Positions 1-8,619 of a stretch of 25,678 nt of DNA are shown here, one piece after another. Positions within the stretch are counted from its first letter, which is position 1. Every line of letters begins with the position of its first letter. The notes below the pieces were generated by a model. That model saw only the letters and a list, made by a program, of their open reading frames with translations, was not told the DNA's origin and did not search any database. The stretch lies in the NCBI GenBank assembly GCA_964459675.1, contig CAYWNP010000028.1, positions 1 through 25,678 of the forward strand. The letters run 5' to 3'. Both the position numbers and the translations under genes were made by a program. Origin of the DNA: CAIZQW01 sp964459675 (GTDB taxonomy: Bacteria; Verrucomicrobiota; Kiritimatiellia; RFP12; UBA1067).

Positions 1-94
1 ACGGCGTATTCGCCGCTCGCGCAGGCACGCCGTCCTTCACCCAACTAGCGATCTTAGCGAAAAAGTATTTAAGGAAGCAAGTCGCACACACCTA

Positions 95-1036
95 TTATTC
101 GAAGAGAAAGGCGTTTTTCCAGAAGGTGGCGTTTTCGGGGGTGAGGGTGCCGGTGAAGGAGGAGTAACCGTCGAAGGTGAAGGTGGTCCACCAGATCGCG
201 GTCGGGGAACCGCTCCCCTTGGGTGCGGTTGCCGGCGGCTTGACCTTCTGCATGACCAGGAGCATATAGTCACCGGGCAGTTGAACGCCGAGCTGATAGG
301 TCTGCTGCCCGGACATGGCTTGCGCCCGGACGGTGCAGTGCTGGGCATAGAACTTCTCCAGGAAGGCGACAGAACTGACCTCGCCACTGCGGTCGGCATT
401 CTGCTTGTCGCGATTGGAGACCGCGAGGATCGGCTTGGTGGTATTTCCGGTATAGGAGTTATGAATGGTCGGGACCCCTATTATCTCGCGGTCTGCTTTG
501 TCCACATTCACACGATTGACAATGCCGGCAATCTTCGCGCGCAAGTCATAGAGCGCCTGGACAGACTGCGGGGTCAGCGGCGCGATGCCGACAGTCGGCA
601 TCTGGCCGATGCGATCCGGGTGTTTGAGGGTGACGGTGATCGCCGGGGGTGCATGTATAAAGACCATGTGCGTGTTGCCGAGGGCGAAGGCTGTCCGGTT
701 GCTGGTGCTGAACGGACCCGCCATCGCGCCTTTCTTATCCTGCAACTTGAAGAGATCTTTTTCGGCACTGAGGTGGAAGGTGAAGTTTAACATCTGATTG
801 CTAATGGCTGTGCCCGTCACCAGGGGATACGGACCGAAACGATACTGCGTGCCCATGTTCAAGTAGAAGGCCGGAGGCTGGAGCTCCATCTTGAAGGCGT
901 TCAGCCGCAGCTCCGTGCCCAACCGCACCGGCGGCGGCGCATGGATGACCATCTCCGGCCCCCCACCGCTGATTTGAGCAAAGGAGGGAAGGGTGATGAG
1001 GAGGGTGAGGGTGGGAAGTAGTTTTTTGAGTTTCAT
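95..1036 (-). CDS. Hypothetical exported protein
   Basis: A 313-residue protein that I do not recognise. Residues 1-20 form a clear Sec signal peptide: two early lysines, a leucine-rich core and a likely cleavage after SFA. There is no lipobox cysteine, so it is probably periplasmic or surface exposed. The mature part has no repeats or further membrane helices. The short word HAPP occurs twice (mature N-terminus and near residue 128), and the C-terminal 50 residues are rich in Thr, Phe and Trp, as in beta-rich domains. The start is supported by GGAGG five bases upstream. A 39-bp dispersed repeat begins 18 bp upstream. No operon partner is visible because the neighbouring PH-domain gene is separated by repeats. 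The function is unknown; the secreted nature is seen and the beta fold is a guess. Confidence 0.75.
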   Translation of the reverse strand: MKLKKLLPTLTLLITLPSFAQISGGGPEMVIHAPPPVRLGTELRLNAFKMELQPPAFYLNMGTQYRFGPYPLVTGTAISNQMLNFTFHLSAEKDLFKLQDKKGAMAGPFSTSNRTAFALGNTHMVFIHAPPAITVTLKHPDRIGQMPTVGIAPLTPQSVQALYDLRAKIAGIVNRVNVDKADREIIGVPTIHNSYTGNTTKPILAVSNRDKQNADRSGEVSSVAFLEKFYAQHCTVRAQAMSGQQTYQLGVQLPGDYMLLVMQKVKPPATAPKGSGSPTAIWWTTFTFDGYSSFTGTLTPENATFWKNAFLFE

Positions 1037-1054
1037 GGGGACCTCCAGGGCGAG

Positions 1055-1093
1055 AGAAGTTCTAAAGTTCTAAAATGCTAAAGTTCTAAAGTT
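1055..1093. repeat. Dispersed repeat family A, copy 1
   Basis: This 39-bp stretch is identical to 3224-3262. It is built from the word TTCTAAAG repeated with small changes. It lies just upstream of the exported protein gene. Confidence 0.85.
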
Positions 1094-1193
1094 GGGAGAG
1101 TTGCTATGGGACATTAGTGACGAGAGGGACTGGAGAAGTTCCTTCGTTATGGACGTGGGACGCAGGATCTCGGACGCAGGACTCAGAGTCATA

Positions 1194-1229
1194 ACTTTAG
1201 AACTCTCGAACTTTAGAACTTTAGAACTG
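1194..1229. repeat. Dispersed repeat family A, inverted copy
   Basis: Repeats of CTTTAGAA, the reverse complement of the family A word, sit about 100 bp from copy 1 and end beside the stop codon of the PH-domain gene. Together with copy 1 they could form a long stem around 1055-1229. Confidence 0.7.
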
Positions 1230-1233
1230 CCCT

Positions 1234-1650
1234 CTACTCCGTTGTGCCTTTCTGGCCGCGGGGGAAACGATCGCGGCGGTGGGTGTCAATGATCTCCTTG
1301 ATGCGGTCGGGATTCGGAATGCCTTTGACTTCGATCTCGATGCCCTCATTGCCGGCGGAGGAGATCGCGACAGAGCCCACGCGAAAGACACGCTGCCAGA
1401 AGGACTGATAAAGCTGCACATTGCGAATGTCGGTCAGATAGACATCATTTGTGAACTTGGAGAGAATGCCTTTGCGGAGCGAGACGCGTTCATTCGTCAC
1501 CGTCAGCTCAGTCCCTTTTGTTTTGATCCACCAGACTAAAAAGATAATCAGCCCAATCCCTACCAGACTGAGGATCAGACAGAGGATAAATGAAAAGGGT
1601 CGATTTCTAAACATCGAGGGATGCGCGTGGTATAAAATTGATTCTTCCAT
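1234..1650 (-). CDS. Small membrane protein with bacterial PH domain
   Basis: A 138-residue protein of the bacterial PH-domain type (bPH2, formerly DUF304; YdbS/YdbT-like). Residues about 17-42 form a hydrophobic stretch long enough for one membrane helix or a tight hairpin. The PH-like part follows: a TELTVTNERV strand typical of the family, then a basic loop, DIRNVQLYQSFWQRVFRVG and a C-terminal SAGNEGIEIEVKGIPNP segment. Family members are poorly characterised membrane proteins; no enzymatic residues are expected. It is probably a single-domain version, since larger members carry two or three PH repeats. The Shine-Dalgarno sequence is weak (AGAGAG). It stands alone between repeat-rich spacers. 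The family call is fairly sure; the role is unknown. Confidence 0.8.
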   Translation of the reverse strand: MEESILYHAHPSMFRNRPFSFILCLILSLVGIGLIIFLVWWIKTKGTELTVTNERVSLRKGILSKFTNDVYLTDIRNVQLYQSFWQRVFRVGSVAISSAGNEGIEIEVKGIPNPDRIKEIIDTHRRDRFPRGQKGTTE

Positions 1651-1728
1651 AAATTTCTCTCTACTTGTCTATAACGTCAAAAGTTTTTCCCACGAAACAC
1701 ACGAAAATCACGAAAAACTGTATTTTTT

Positions 1729-1829
1729 GACAGGATTAACGGGATTAGAAGGATTACAATTCAGATCCAGCAATTTCTCCTCGCCGAAGCGAAGCTGTCG
1801 GAAATCCTGAAAATCCTATAAATCCTGTC
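1729..1829 (+). repeat. Dispersed element family B, copy 1
   Basis: A 101-bp element with inverted ends GACAGGATT and AATCCTGTC. It contains a core reading CGCCGAAGCGAAGCTGTC. The element at 20329-20436 matches it in the opposite orientation, with the same ends and core. It has no coding capacity and resembles a small non-autonomous element or an intergenic hairpin repeat. Confidence 0.75.
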
Positions 1830-1897
1830 GAAAAAAATCTCCTCTGTGCTCTCTGTGGCTCTGTGAGAAAAGTAAAAAACTAAAAGTGAGAAGTTAA

Positions 1898-1936
1898 ACA
1901 TCCAACATTGAACATTGAACATCCAACATCGAATTT
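1898..1936. repeat. Dispersed repeat family E (AACATTGAACATCCAACA type)
   Basis: Short imperfect tandem copies of a nine-to-ten-base word of the form ACATTGA/ACATCCA. Related stretches occur at 3273-3311 and 10366-10402. Confidence 0.6.
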
Positions 1937-1965
1937 CAATGAAGTCATTAATTACTACCTACCAC

Positions 1966-3216
<1,251 letters not shown>

Positions 3217-3223
3217 AGTGAGA

Positions 3224-3262
3224 AGAAGTTCTAAAGTTCTAAAATGCTAAAGTTCTAAAGTT
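3224..3262. repeat. Dispersed repeat family A, copy 2
   Basis: An exact 39-bp copy of 1055-1093 in the same orientation. It lies 7 bp upstream of the EndoQ-like start codon, in the place where a promoter and leader would be expected. Confidence 0.85.
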
Positions 3263-3272
3263 TGGCGGTTCC

Positions 3273-3349
3273 ATTGGACATTGGATATTCCGTGTTGGAT
3301 ATTGGATATTCCAACTGACTTCTGGATTCTGACTCCTGACTTCTGACTA
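3273..3349. repeat. Mixed short repeats (families E and D)
   Basis: Positions 3273-3311 carry TTGGATATTGGATATTCC-type repeats (family E). Positions 3313-3349 carry CTGACTTCTGGATTCTGAC-type repeats (family D). They fill the spacer between the transporter stop codon and the EndoQ-like gene. No terminator is visible. Confidence 0.6.
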
Positions 3350-5164
3350 CCCTCCCGCGACAATACGCATGACCGCGAGGGCGACACCGGAGAGGCTCTC
3401 GCCAGCGATGATACCGGAGGAACAGATGATCAGAAAGCGGGCAGACCAGGAGGGAACGACCTTTTCCAAAGCAGTCGCGAGCATCGCGCCGATAAAGATG
3501 GAGATACCGTTGTAGGCAGGAATGACGAAGCCCAACCCCACACTGGTCGGACTGGGGACCCACGCGCGAACCTTCTTGGGCAACACCTTCTCACAGACCG
3601 CCAGGATAATACCAGCAATGCCGCCGATCCAGATGCCCGGGATCGCCCCCGCCGGAAGCGCCTTGATACCATTCATAAAGAGTTCAGCCACAGCCTTCCA
3701 GGCCGCCACACTGGGAGCAGGCCATTCTTCCGTCAGTAATTCCGTCGCCGGATTCTTGATCAGGATGAGATAACCAGCTGCTCCGATCAGCGAACCCGAA
3801 AGCGCGCCAAAGATCTGGGAAATCACCAGCAGGCGAGGAGGCGTACCGATCAAGGTGCCCGTTTTAAGGTCATGCATCATTTCCGCACATTGACTCGCGG
3901 CACCGCCCGTCACACAGGCTGACATCAAATTGGCCGCTGGCTGGGCTGGCGCGAGCACGGCGAAGACGAGTTGCGTCACCTTACCCATCGCACCCACCGG
4001 CGTGATATTCGTCTCACCTGAAACACGCGTGGCCACCAAGGCCAACCCGAAGGTCATCAAGACGCCCAGGGTTGCGACCCATGCCGCAATATTGAAGAAC
4101 AGCACCTGAAGGGTAACAGAGAGGATCGTCGCAGCCAGAAGCGCAAGCATGAAAAAGCGTCGGGGCATAATCACATCATCCTTCACCGAACCATCCGTCG
4201 CACCTTTTCCAATCGAGAAAGCCGCCCAAACCGAGCGCCACGAAAAAACAAAGGAGGTCAGAGCAGAAAAGACCATGAGTGAGACACCCGGCCAGAGTAG
4301 CCACTTGAGTCCTGCTACATACCAAAGCTGCTCACTGCCCATTTTTCCAGGAGGGGTCCACCCATTATTGAGGGCCATCGGCGCGAGCCATAACCACGCG
4401 ACCACCGACCCGAGAAAAAGCGAGGTCCCGACGCGCGGTCCGACCAGCATGCCAACACCGTACATCATCAACGTCGGTTCAAAACTAAAGCCCAGGTTGG
4501 CCCCTGTCAGGCCCGATACGCCACTTTTGGCTAACGCCCCTTCAGGATGCGTAGGTAATGTCCAGGGCATGGACAAGCGTTTCAGCGCATAGAAGTGCTC
4601 GATGAGCTTCACGACGGCTGCAGCCACGCCCATACCCATCAGCATCCAGAGTCGTGACGCAGCTTGATTACCCGTGGCATAGATCTCCGCAAGCGTCTTC
4701 CCCGTCGCCGAGCCCCCTGGGAAGGGTAGCTTATCGACTTCGATCATCTGCTTGCGTAGCCCCACAGCTACAAGGATACCGATCATGCACACCGAGAAGA
4801 GCCAGAGGGCCAAGGGTCCCCATGAGAGCGTCTGTCCAGTCAACATCGTCAAGGCAGGGATCGGTGCGACAAGGCCGGCTGAGGAGATACATCCGGCAGC
4901 GGAGGCCACCGTGAGGTTCATATTGTTTTCATAAATTGTGAATTCCTTGCCACGGAAAATAAAATTCACGATCTTCCAGAAACCGAAGGCCATCAAGACA
5001 GCGGTCACGGAGACACCCATGCCCCAGCCGACTTTGAGTCCGATATAAATATTGCAGAGTGCGAAGACGCCTCCGAGGATCATGCCGGTCACGATACACC
5101 GGACGGTCATGCGGATGGGAGCATCAGAGGGGAAGCGTTCTAAATAAGATTCTGTTTCAGCCAT
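3347..5164 (-). CDS. OPT-family oligopeptide transporter
   Basis: A 605-residue integral membrane protein of the OPT superfamily (PF03169). Bacterial members are secondary transporters for peptides or metal-chelate substrates. Many hydrophobic segments span the whole length, as expected for about 14 to 16 helices. Recognisable family stretches include NNMNLTVASAAGCISSAG and FPGGSATGKTLAEIY in the first third, SGETNITPVGAMGK near residue 380, and GFVIPAYNGISIFIGAM near the C-terminus. The length is usual for bacterial OPT proteins. It appears to be transcribed alone from a promoter candidate at 5192-5220, with the EndoQ-like gene 130 bp downstream. The substrate cannot be told from the sequence. 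The family assignment is firm. Confidence 0.92.
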   Translation of the reverse strand: MAETESYLERFPSDAPIRMTVRCIVTGMILGGVFALCNIYIGLKVGWGMGVSVTAVLMAFGFWKIVNFIFRGKEFTIYENNMNLTVASAAGCISSAGLVAPIPALTMLTGQTLSWGPLALWLFSVCMIGILVAVGLRKQMIEVDKLPFPGGSATGKTLAEIYATGNQAASRLWMLMGMGVAAAVVKLIEHFYALKRLSMPWTLPTHPEGALAKSGVSGLTGANLGFSFEPTLMMYGVGMLVGPRVGTSLFLGSVVAWLWLAPMALNNGWTPPGKMGSEQLWYVAGLKWLLWPGVSLMVFSALTSFVFSWRSVWAAFSIGKGATDGSVKDDVIMPRRFFMLALLAATILSVTLQVLFFNIAAWVATLGVLMTFGLALVATRVSGETNITPVGAMGKVTQLVFAVLAPAQPAANLMSACVTGGAASQCAEMMHDLKTGTLIGTPPRLLVISQIFGALSGSLIGAAGYLILIKNPATELLTEEWPAPSVAAWKAVAELFMNGIKALPAGAIPGIWIGGIAGIILAVCEKVLPKKVRAWVPSPTSVGLGFVIPAYNGISIFIGAMLATALEKVVPSWSARFLIICSSGIIAGESLSGVALAVMRIVAGG

Positions 5165-5191
5165 AGATTTTTCCGTTTATTAATCTGGGGA

Positions 5192-5220
5192 AGTTTGTCA
5201 GAAAACAGAGCAAAACGCAA
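5192..5220 (-). promoter_or_regulatory. Candidate promoter for the OPT transporter
   Basis: On the minus strand TTGCGT (5215-5220) is followed by a 17-bp spacer and CAAACT (5192-5197), 28 bases upstream of the start codon. It matches the TTGC-N17-TAAACT form seen upstream of tRNA-His and uvrA. Confidence 0.45.
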
Positions 5221-5263
5221 TTCGATTTTAGGGGGTTGCTGGCAATCAAGGTACAATCCTATA

Positions 5264-5402
5264 AAAGTCAGAATCCAGAAGTCAGAATCCAGAAGATAGA
5301 ATTTAGAAGTCAGGCGCTAAAACACCAACTGGCGAATCAGATAATTGCATAAGTGATTGAGAATCAATTCTGTATCCTGACTTCTGACTTCTGGATTCTG
5401 TT
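5264..5402. repeat. Family D repeats in inverted orientation
   Basis: Positions 5264-5314 carry AGTCAGAATCCAGA-type repeats. Positions 5375-5402 carry the reverse-complement type (CTGACTTCTGGATTCTG). The two could pair as a long imperfect stem with a loop of about 60 bases. This is the main content of the 343-base spacer between the OPT gene and tRNA-His. I see no gene there. Confidence 0.65.
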
Positions 5403-5461
5403 CGATTGCGCTGTCACAAAGTAAAATCGCACCCGTTTTAAAAGATTTTAGAAATGCGTAC

Positions 5462-5490
5462 TTGCGTTTCTGAGGTCAAATCAGTAAACT
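5462..5490 (+). promoter_or_regulatory. Promoter of tRNA-His
   Basis: TTGCGT (5462-5467), a 17-bp spacer and TAAACT (5485-5490) are placed so that transcription would start about 10 bases before the mature tRNA 5' end. Confidence 0.6.
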
Positions 5491-5507
5491 GTCTAACACT
5501 TTTTTAT

Positions 5508-5584
5508 GGCGATTGTAGCTCAGTTGGTAGAGCGTCAGATTGTGGTTCTGATGGTCGCGGGTTCGAGCCCCGTCATTCGCCCCA
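5508..5584 (+). tRNA. tRNA-His (anticodon GTG)
   Basis: A full cloverleaf can be drawn: D stem GCTC/GAGC, anticodon stem TCAGA/TCTGA with loop TTGTGGT and anticodon GTG at 5542-5544, a five-base variable loop, and a T stem GCGGG/CCCGT around TTCGAGC. The His-specific extra G at -1 (5508) faces C73 (5581), and CCA is encoded (5582-5584). The acceptor stem has one T:T mismatch at pair 5:68 (5513 and 5577). The gene has its own promoter and terminator, so it is a single-gene unit. Confidence 0.95.
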
Positions 5585-5590
5585 TTTTCC

Positions 5591-5623
5591 AACCCTTGCA
5601 AACTCCTGTTTGCAGGGGTTTTT
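5591..5623 (+). terminator. Rho-independent terminator of tRNA-His
   Basis: A 13-bp stem (AACCCTTGCAAAC paired with GTTTGCAGGGGTT, including one G:T pair) with loop TCCT, followed by a T-rich tail. It begins 6 bases after the encoded CCA. Confidence 0.9.
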
Positions 5624-5641
5624 GCTTTGCTGTCAGCAGAT

Positions 5642-5670
5642 AAAAGAGGAAAGAGGAAAGAAGAAAGAGA
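5642..5670 (+). repeat. Homopurine tract (family I)
   Basis: Twenty-nine uninterrupted purines. The word GAGGAAAGAAGAAAGAG inside it recurs exactly in the homopurine tract at 16239-16271. A pyrimidine-rich counterpart lies at 5731-5763 and could pair with it. A family D repeat follows at 5683-5711. Confidence 0.65.
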
Positions 5671-5762
5671 TCAGAGTGCAGAGATCGGAAGACAGAAGTC
5701 AGGAGTCAGAATTCGCGCACTTCCCCATCATTCCTCTTTCTTCATTTCTCTTTTATTTCTCT

Positions 5763-5892
5763 ATCAGCTATACCTGCCACACATGCCATACCTGCCATCA
5801 GCTATACCTGCCATACATGCCATACCTGCCATCAGCTATACCTGCCATCAGCTATACCTGCCATACATGCCATACCTGCCATCAGCCATACC
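5763..5892 (+). repeat. Tandem repeat array, 34-bp unit
   Basis: Three 34-bp units (5763-5796, 5797-5830, 5847-5880), one shortened 16-bp unit (5831-5846) and a final partial unit (5881-5892). Each 34-bp unit is itself ATCAGCT plus three copies of the nonamer ATACCTGCC or ATACATGCC. The copies are nearly identical. The array stops 3 bp before the sulfatase stop codon. A decayed relative lies at 19164-19216. Confidence 0.9.
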
Positions 5893-5895
5893 AGC

Positions 5896-7410
5896 TTATC
5901 TTTTCTTGGACTTGGGCTTGGAGGGGGAAGGCTTCTCTTTAGCAACCCCCTCTTCTTTCGGATCATATTTCGAGGGATCAAAGTTTGGGTTGAGTTTGGG
6001 CAGGACAGCTTTCGTCTCCGTGAGGAAGGCTTCGATCTTCGCATCCAGCTCCTTCACGCGTTCAGGTTCCTGTGCGGCGAGATTTTTTGTTTCGCTAATG
6101 TCCTGCTTCAGGTTATAGAGCTGATAGCGATGCTGGTTGTTTTCGCCGTGATAAAAGATGCGGATCAATTTCCAGTCTCCGTCATGGACAGCGGCCGCGG
6201 GCGGCATCCAGTCCGGCACGCCTGGATCATGCGGGAAGTAGGTAAAGGTCGGGGGATGCGTAAAGGTTTGATCACCCTTCCATGCGCGCAGCACACTGAC
6301 GCCATCAAAGAGCTGGCCAGGCGCCTTTTGCAGTCCGAGAGCCTCAATCAGGGTTGGGAAATAATCCTCGCTCTGGAGGCGCGCATCGCTCGTTGAGTGG
6401 GCCTGGACAACCCCGGGCCACGAAATGATACAGGGAACGCGAACGCCGCCCTCGAACAGCGTCGCCTTGCCGCCGCGCAACGGGCGGTTACTGGTCGGAA
6501 CTTCGCCTGCGACTTCGTTATACATGTTCCCCCCATTGTCCGAGGTGAAGATCACCAAGGTGTTCTTGGAGAGATTCAGGCGATCCAGCGTATCCAGCAG
6601 GGTGCCGACTGCATCATCCATGCTTTCGATCATAGCGGCGTAGGTCGGGCAGCGCTGCAGGTCGCTCTTATCAACCGTCTTCTGATATTTCTCGATCAGC
6701 GCCTTCTTCGCATCAAAGGGCGCATGGACACTGAACATCCAATAGTTCATGTAGAAGGGCTTGTCTTTGTTCTGTTCCAGCCATTTGACCGCCTCCTTGG
6801 CCATGCGGTCCTCGAGATGCTGATTGGGTTCGCCCGGATCGGGATCAAAGTGATCAAACTTCCATGGGGCCACATAACTGCCAGCAGGGCCGGGGCCTGG
6901 CCAATGGGGAATATCCACATCAAAGCCGTGCTGCAACGGGGAGTAGGGATCTTTCCCCAAGTGCCACTTCCCAAAGTGTCCTGTGGCATAGCCAGCCGCC
7001 TTGAACGCTTTAGCCAGGGTGGGATAGGTCGTCTTCAGGCGGGTGGGAACAACAGGCGGGAGGGTCTTCTTCCCAGGCGCTCCGCCCTTGGGGGGCTGGG
7101 TACACTCCAGGATCTCCTGGGGTTCATGGCAGACAGGTGACGTAATACCGGTACGCGCAGGGCTGAGACCTGTCAGAATGGACGAGCGGGTCGGGGAGCA
7201 GAGCGGACTTGCGGCATAGGCCTGCGAGAAGAGCATGCCGCGTTTGGCCAGACGCTCCAGGTTGGGTGTTTTGTAGAAGGTCGTGTGGCCATTCGGCGAT
7301 ATATCCGAAAAGCCTAAATCATCCGCCAGGATAAAAACAAGGTTGGTCTTCTTTTCCTGCGCAACGAGTGTGGTCGCCGCCAGCAGCGACAAAATCATTA
7401 ATTTTCTCAT
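5896..7410 (-). CDS. Secreted arylsulfatase (formylglycine sulfatase family)
   Basis: A 504-residue S1-type sulfatase that removes sulfate esters, probably from sulfated polysaccharides or glycans. Residues 1-18 are a Sec signal peptide (MRKLMILSLLAATTLVAQ). The metal ligands D30/D31 lie in LADDLG. The signature C71-S-P-T-R75 carries the cysteine converted to formylglycine. FGKWHLG (K148, H150), H229 in SVHAPF and D291/N292 in TSDNGG complete the active site. The C-terminus is a charged Lys/Pro/Ser tail (PSPSKPKSKKR). I chose the start at 7410 over an upstream ATG at 7470 because AGGGGAG precedes it and the signal peptide begins there. No formylglycine-generating enzyme or glycoside hydrolase is nearby, so maturation must be supplied elsewhere. 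The substrate is unknown. Confidence 0.93.
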   Translation of the reverse strand: MRKLMILSLLAATTLVAQEKKTNLVFILADDLGFSDISPNGHTTFYKTPNLERLAKRGMLFSQAYAASPLCSPTRSSILTGLSPARTGITSPVCHEPQEILECTQPPKGGAPGKKTLPPVVPTRLKTTYPTLAKAFKAAGYATGHFGKWHLGKDPYSPLQHGFDVDIPHWPGPGPAGSYVAPWKFDHFDPDPGEPNQHLEDRMAKEAVKWLEQNKDKPFYMNYWMFSVHAPFDAKKALIEKYQKTVDKSDLQRCPTYAAMIESMDDAVGTLLDTLDRLNLSKNTLVIFTSDNGGNMYNEVAGEVPTSNRPLRGGKATLFEGGVRVPCIISWPGVVQAHSTSDARLQSEDYFPTLIEALGLQKAPGQLFDGVSVLRAWKGDQTFTHPPTFTYFPHDPGVPDWMPPAAAVHDGDWKLIRIFYHGENNQHRYQLYNLKQDISETKNLAAQEPERVKELDAKIEAFLTETKAVLPKLNPNFDPSKYDPKEEGVAKEKPSPSKPKSKKR

Positions 7411-7412
7411 AG

Positions 7413-7419
7413 CTCCCCT
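7413..7419 (-). promoter_or_regulatory. Ribosome binding site deciding the sulfatase start
   Basis: AGGGGAG on the minus strand, two bases before the ATG at 7410. The closer fit with the signal peptide makes this the start rather than the upstream ATG at 7470. Confidence 0.65.
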
Positions 7420-7441
7420 TTTTGCTTCGGTAATTTTCAAA

Positions 7442-7470
7442 ATGGTAACACGATGGCATTCGGTCTGCAA
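7442..7470 (-). promoter_or_regulatory. Weak promoter candidate for the sulfatase
   Basis: On the minus strand TTGCAG (7465-7470), a 17-bp spacer and TACCAT (7442-7447), 31 bases upstream of the chosen start. The -10 box is poor. Confidence 0.3.
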
Positions 7471-7498
7471 CGGGAAAAAGGAGTAGACAGGAGAGAGA

Positions 7499-7653
7499 AT
7501 TCAGAAGTCAGAAGTCAGAGATCAGCACTGCAAGTCCCAAGTCCAATTGGTTATTATTCACCGCAAAGAACGCAGAGAACACAGAGAGTGAGATTGATTT
7601 ACAAAATAATTCGAAACTGATCTTTGCGCTCTTTGTGTTCTTTGTGGTTAAAA
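7499..7653. repeat. Short repeats (families D and F) between sulfatase and rpsG
   Basis: Positions 7499-7525 carry AGAAGTCAGAAGTCAGAG (family D). Positions 7561-7591 carry CGCAAAGAACGCAGAGAACA, and 7620-7650 carry its approximate reverse complement, so the two can pair across a 28-base loop. No gene is seen in 7471-7709. Confidence 0.65.
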
Positions 7654-7681
7654 TAAAAAAGACGGGCGAGTGCCCGTCTTT
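7651..7681 (-). terminator. Rho-independent terminator of rpsL-rpsG
   Basis: A perfect 10-bp stem (AAAGACGGGC with GCCCGTCTTT, 7658-7681) and a four-base loop. On the minus strand it is followed by a T-rich run (7651-7657). It lies 28 bases after the rpsG stop codon. Confidence 0.9.
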
Positions 7682-7709
7682 GTTCTGTGTAGATTGCGCC
7701 TTGGGCAAA

Positions 7710-8183
7710 CTACCAAGCGTAATGTGCGAAGGCCTTGTTCGCCTGGGCCATCTTGTGCACGTCATCGCGCTTCTTCAGCACGTTGCCTTGGTTGTTGTAG
7801 GCTTCCACGAGCTCCATTGCGATTGCCTTAGGCATCGGTGTGCCACGGCGACCACTTGCATACATGGACATCCAACGCAACGCCAGAGAAAGCTGACGGC
7901 CAGGACGGATTTCCACGGGAACGGGATACGTCGTACCACCCACGCGGCGGGACTTGACTTCCACTTTCGGCTTCATGTTTGCAATGGCTGCATCCATGAC
8001 TTCCAGAGGATCCTTACCTTCAACCTTTGCGCGAATCTCTTCGATTGCACCGTAAACAATGCGCTCTGCGGTTGTCTTCTTGCCGCTCTTCATCAACGCA
8101 CGAATCACGCGGGCAACCAATTCACTGTTAAACTTTGGGTCAGCGGATGCGACCCGTTTTACTGCTCTACGCCGTCTTGCCAT
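7710..8183 (-). CDS. rpsG: 30S ribosomal protein S7
   Basis: A 157-residue S7, a primary 16S rRNA 3'-domain binding protein that nucleates head assembly of the 30S subunit. The sequence follows the family throughout: the basic N-terminus MARRRRAVKR, DPKFNSELVARVIRALMKSGKK, then VMDAAIANMKPKVEVKSRRVGGTTYPVPVE and a C-terminal NKAFAHYAW. The length is normal for bacteria. It starts 14 bp after the rpsL stop codon in the same transcript, with only a weak Shine-Dalgarno sequence. In many bacteria fusA and tuf follow; here a terminator closes the operon directly. Confidence 0.98.
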   Translation of the reverse strand: MARRRRAVKRVASADPKFNSELVARVIRALMKSGKKTTAERIVYGAIEEIRAKVEGKDPLEVMDAAIANMKPKVEVKSRRVGGTTYPVPVEIRPGRQLSLALRWMSMYASGRRGTPMPKAIAMELVEAYNNQGNVLKKRDDVHKMAQANKAFAHYAW

Positions 8184-8197
8184 AACTCACTCTTTCT

Positions 8198-8578
8198 TTA
8201 GGTTGTCTTCTTTGGTTTCTTCAAACCATACTTTGAACGACTGCGATTACGACCAGCAACGCCCAAGCTGTCCAGACAGCCACGGACAATATGGTAACGG
8301 ACACCCGGCAAGTCTTTTACACGACCACCACGCACGAGCACAACACTGTGTTCCTGCAGATTGTGACCTTCGCCCGGAATGTAGGCTGTTACTTCGTAGC
8401 CCGTTGTCAAACGTACACGCGCAACCTTACGCAACGCGGAGTTCGGCTTCTTAGGTGTCTGCGTTTTCACGACCAAACACACACCACGACGCTGAGGACA
8501 AGCCTTCAGCGCGGGCGATTTACTCTTCTTGCGCAACGGGGTACGGCCCTTGCGAACTAATTGATTAATCGTCGGCAT
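8198..8578 (-). CDS. rpsL: 30S ribosomal protein S12
   Basis: A 126-residue S12, part of the decoding centre of the 30S subunit. The streptomycin-contact loops are intact and of the sensitive type: TPKKPNSALRKV (K43/K44 counting Met) and GGRVKDLPGVRYH. The conserved Asp of that second loop (a methylthiolation site in some bacteria) is present. The C-terminus is basic (RSKYGLKKPKKTT). AGGGAAG precedes the start by about 8 bases, and a good promoter lies at 8620-8648. It is the first gene of a two-gene operon with rpsG. Confidence 0.98.
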   Translation of the reverse strand: MPTINQLVRKGRTPLRKKSKSPALKACPQRRGVCLVVKTQTPKKPNSALRKVARVRLTTGYEVTAYIPGEGHNLQEHSVVLVRGGRVKDLPGVRYHIVRGCLDSLGVAGRNRSRSKYGLKKPKKTT

Positions 8579-8619
8579 CTACTAATCTTCCCTTTCAAAT
8601 TGGAAATAAATAGGCGTTA

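Larger units (their letters stand above)
1651..1965. other. Gene-free spacer filled with dispersed repeats
   Basis: I see no gene in these 315 bases. In order they hold a CACGAAA-type repeat (1691-1716), a roughly 100-bp element with inverted ends (1729-1829), a CTCTGTG-type repeat (1838-1867) and an AACATTGAACATCCAACA-type repeat (1898-1936). Promoters for the PH-domain gene would lie at the left end but none is convincing. Confidence 0.7.

Noticed and set aside
2..15. Hairpin CGGCG-TATT-CGCCG at the window edge
   Set aside because: The stem is only five base pairs, there is no T-run, and the context is cut by the window end.
281..790. A 169-codon open frame opposite the exported protein
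   Set aside because: The minus-strand gene has a signal peptide and a strong ribosome binding site; the opposite frame has neither.
5763..5892. Possible CRISPR array
   Set aside because: The units are contiguous with no unique spacers, and no cas gene is present.
5454..6118. Two plus-strand open frames of about 160 codons across the tandem array
   Set aside because: Their products are repetitive (YTCHTCHTCH, LPYMPYLPSA) and are translations of the tRNA gene and the repeat array. No ribosome binding site precedes them.
6397..7140. A 247-codon open frame opposite the sulfatase
   Set aside because: It is the antisense shadow of a conserved gene. Its product shows no family features and codon use follows the sulfatase frame.
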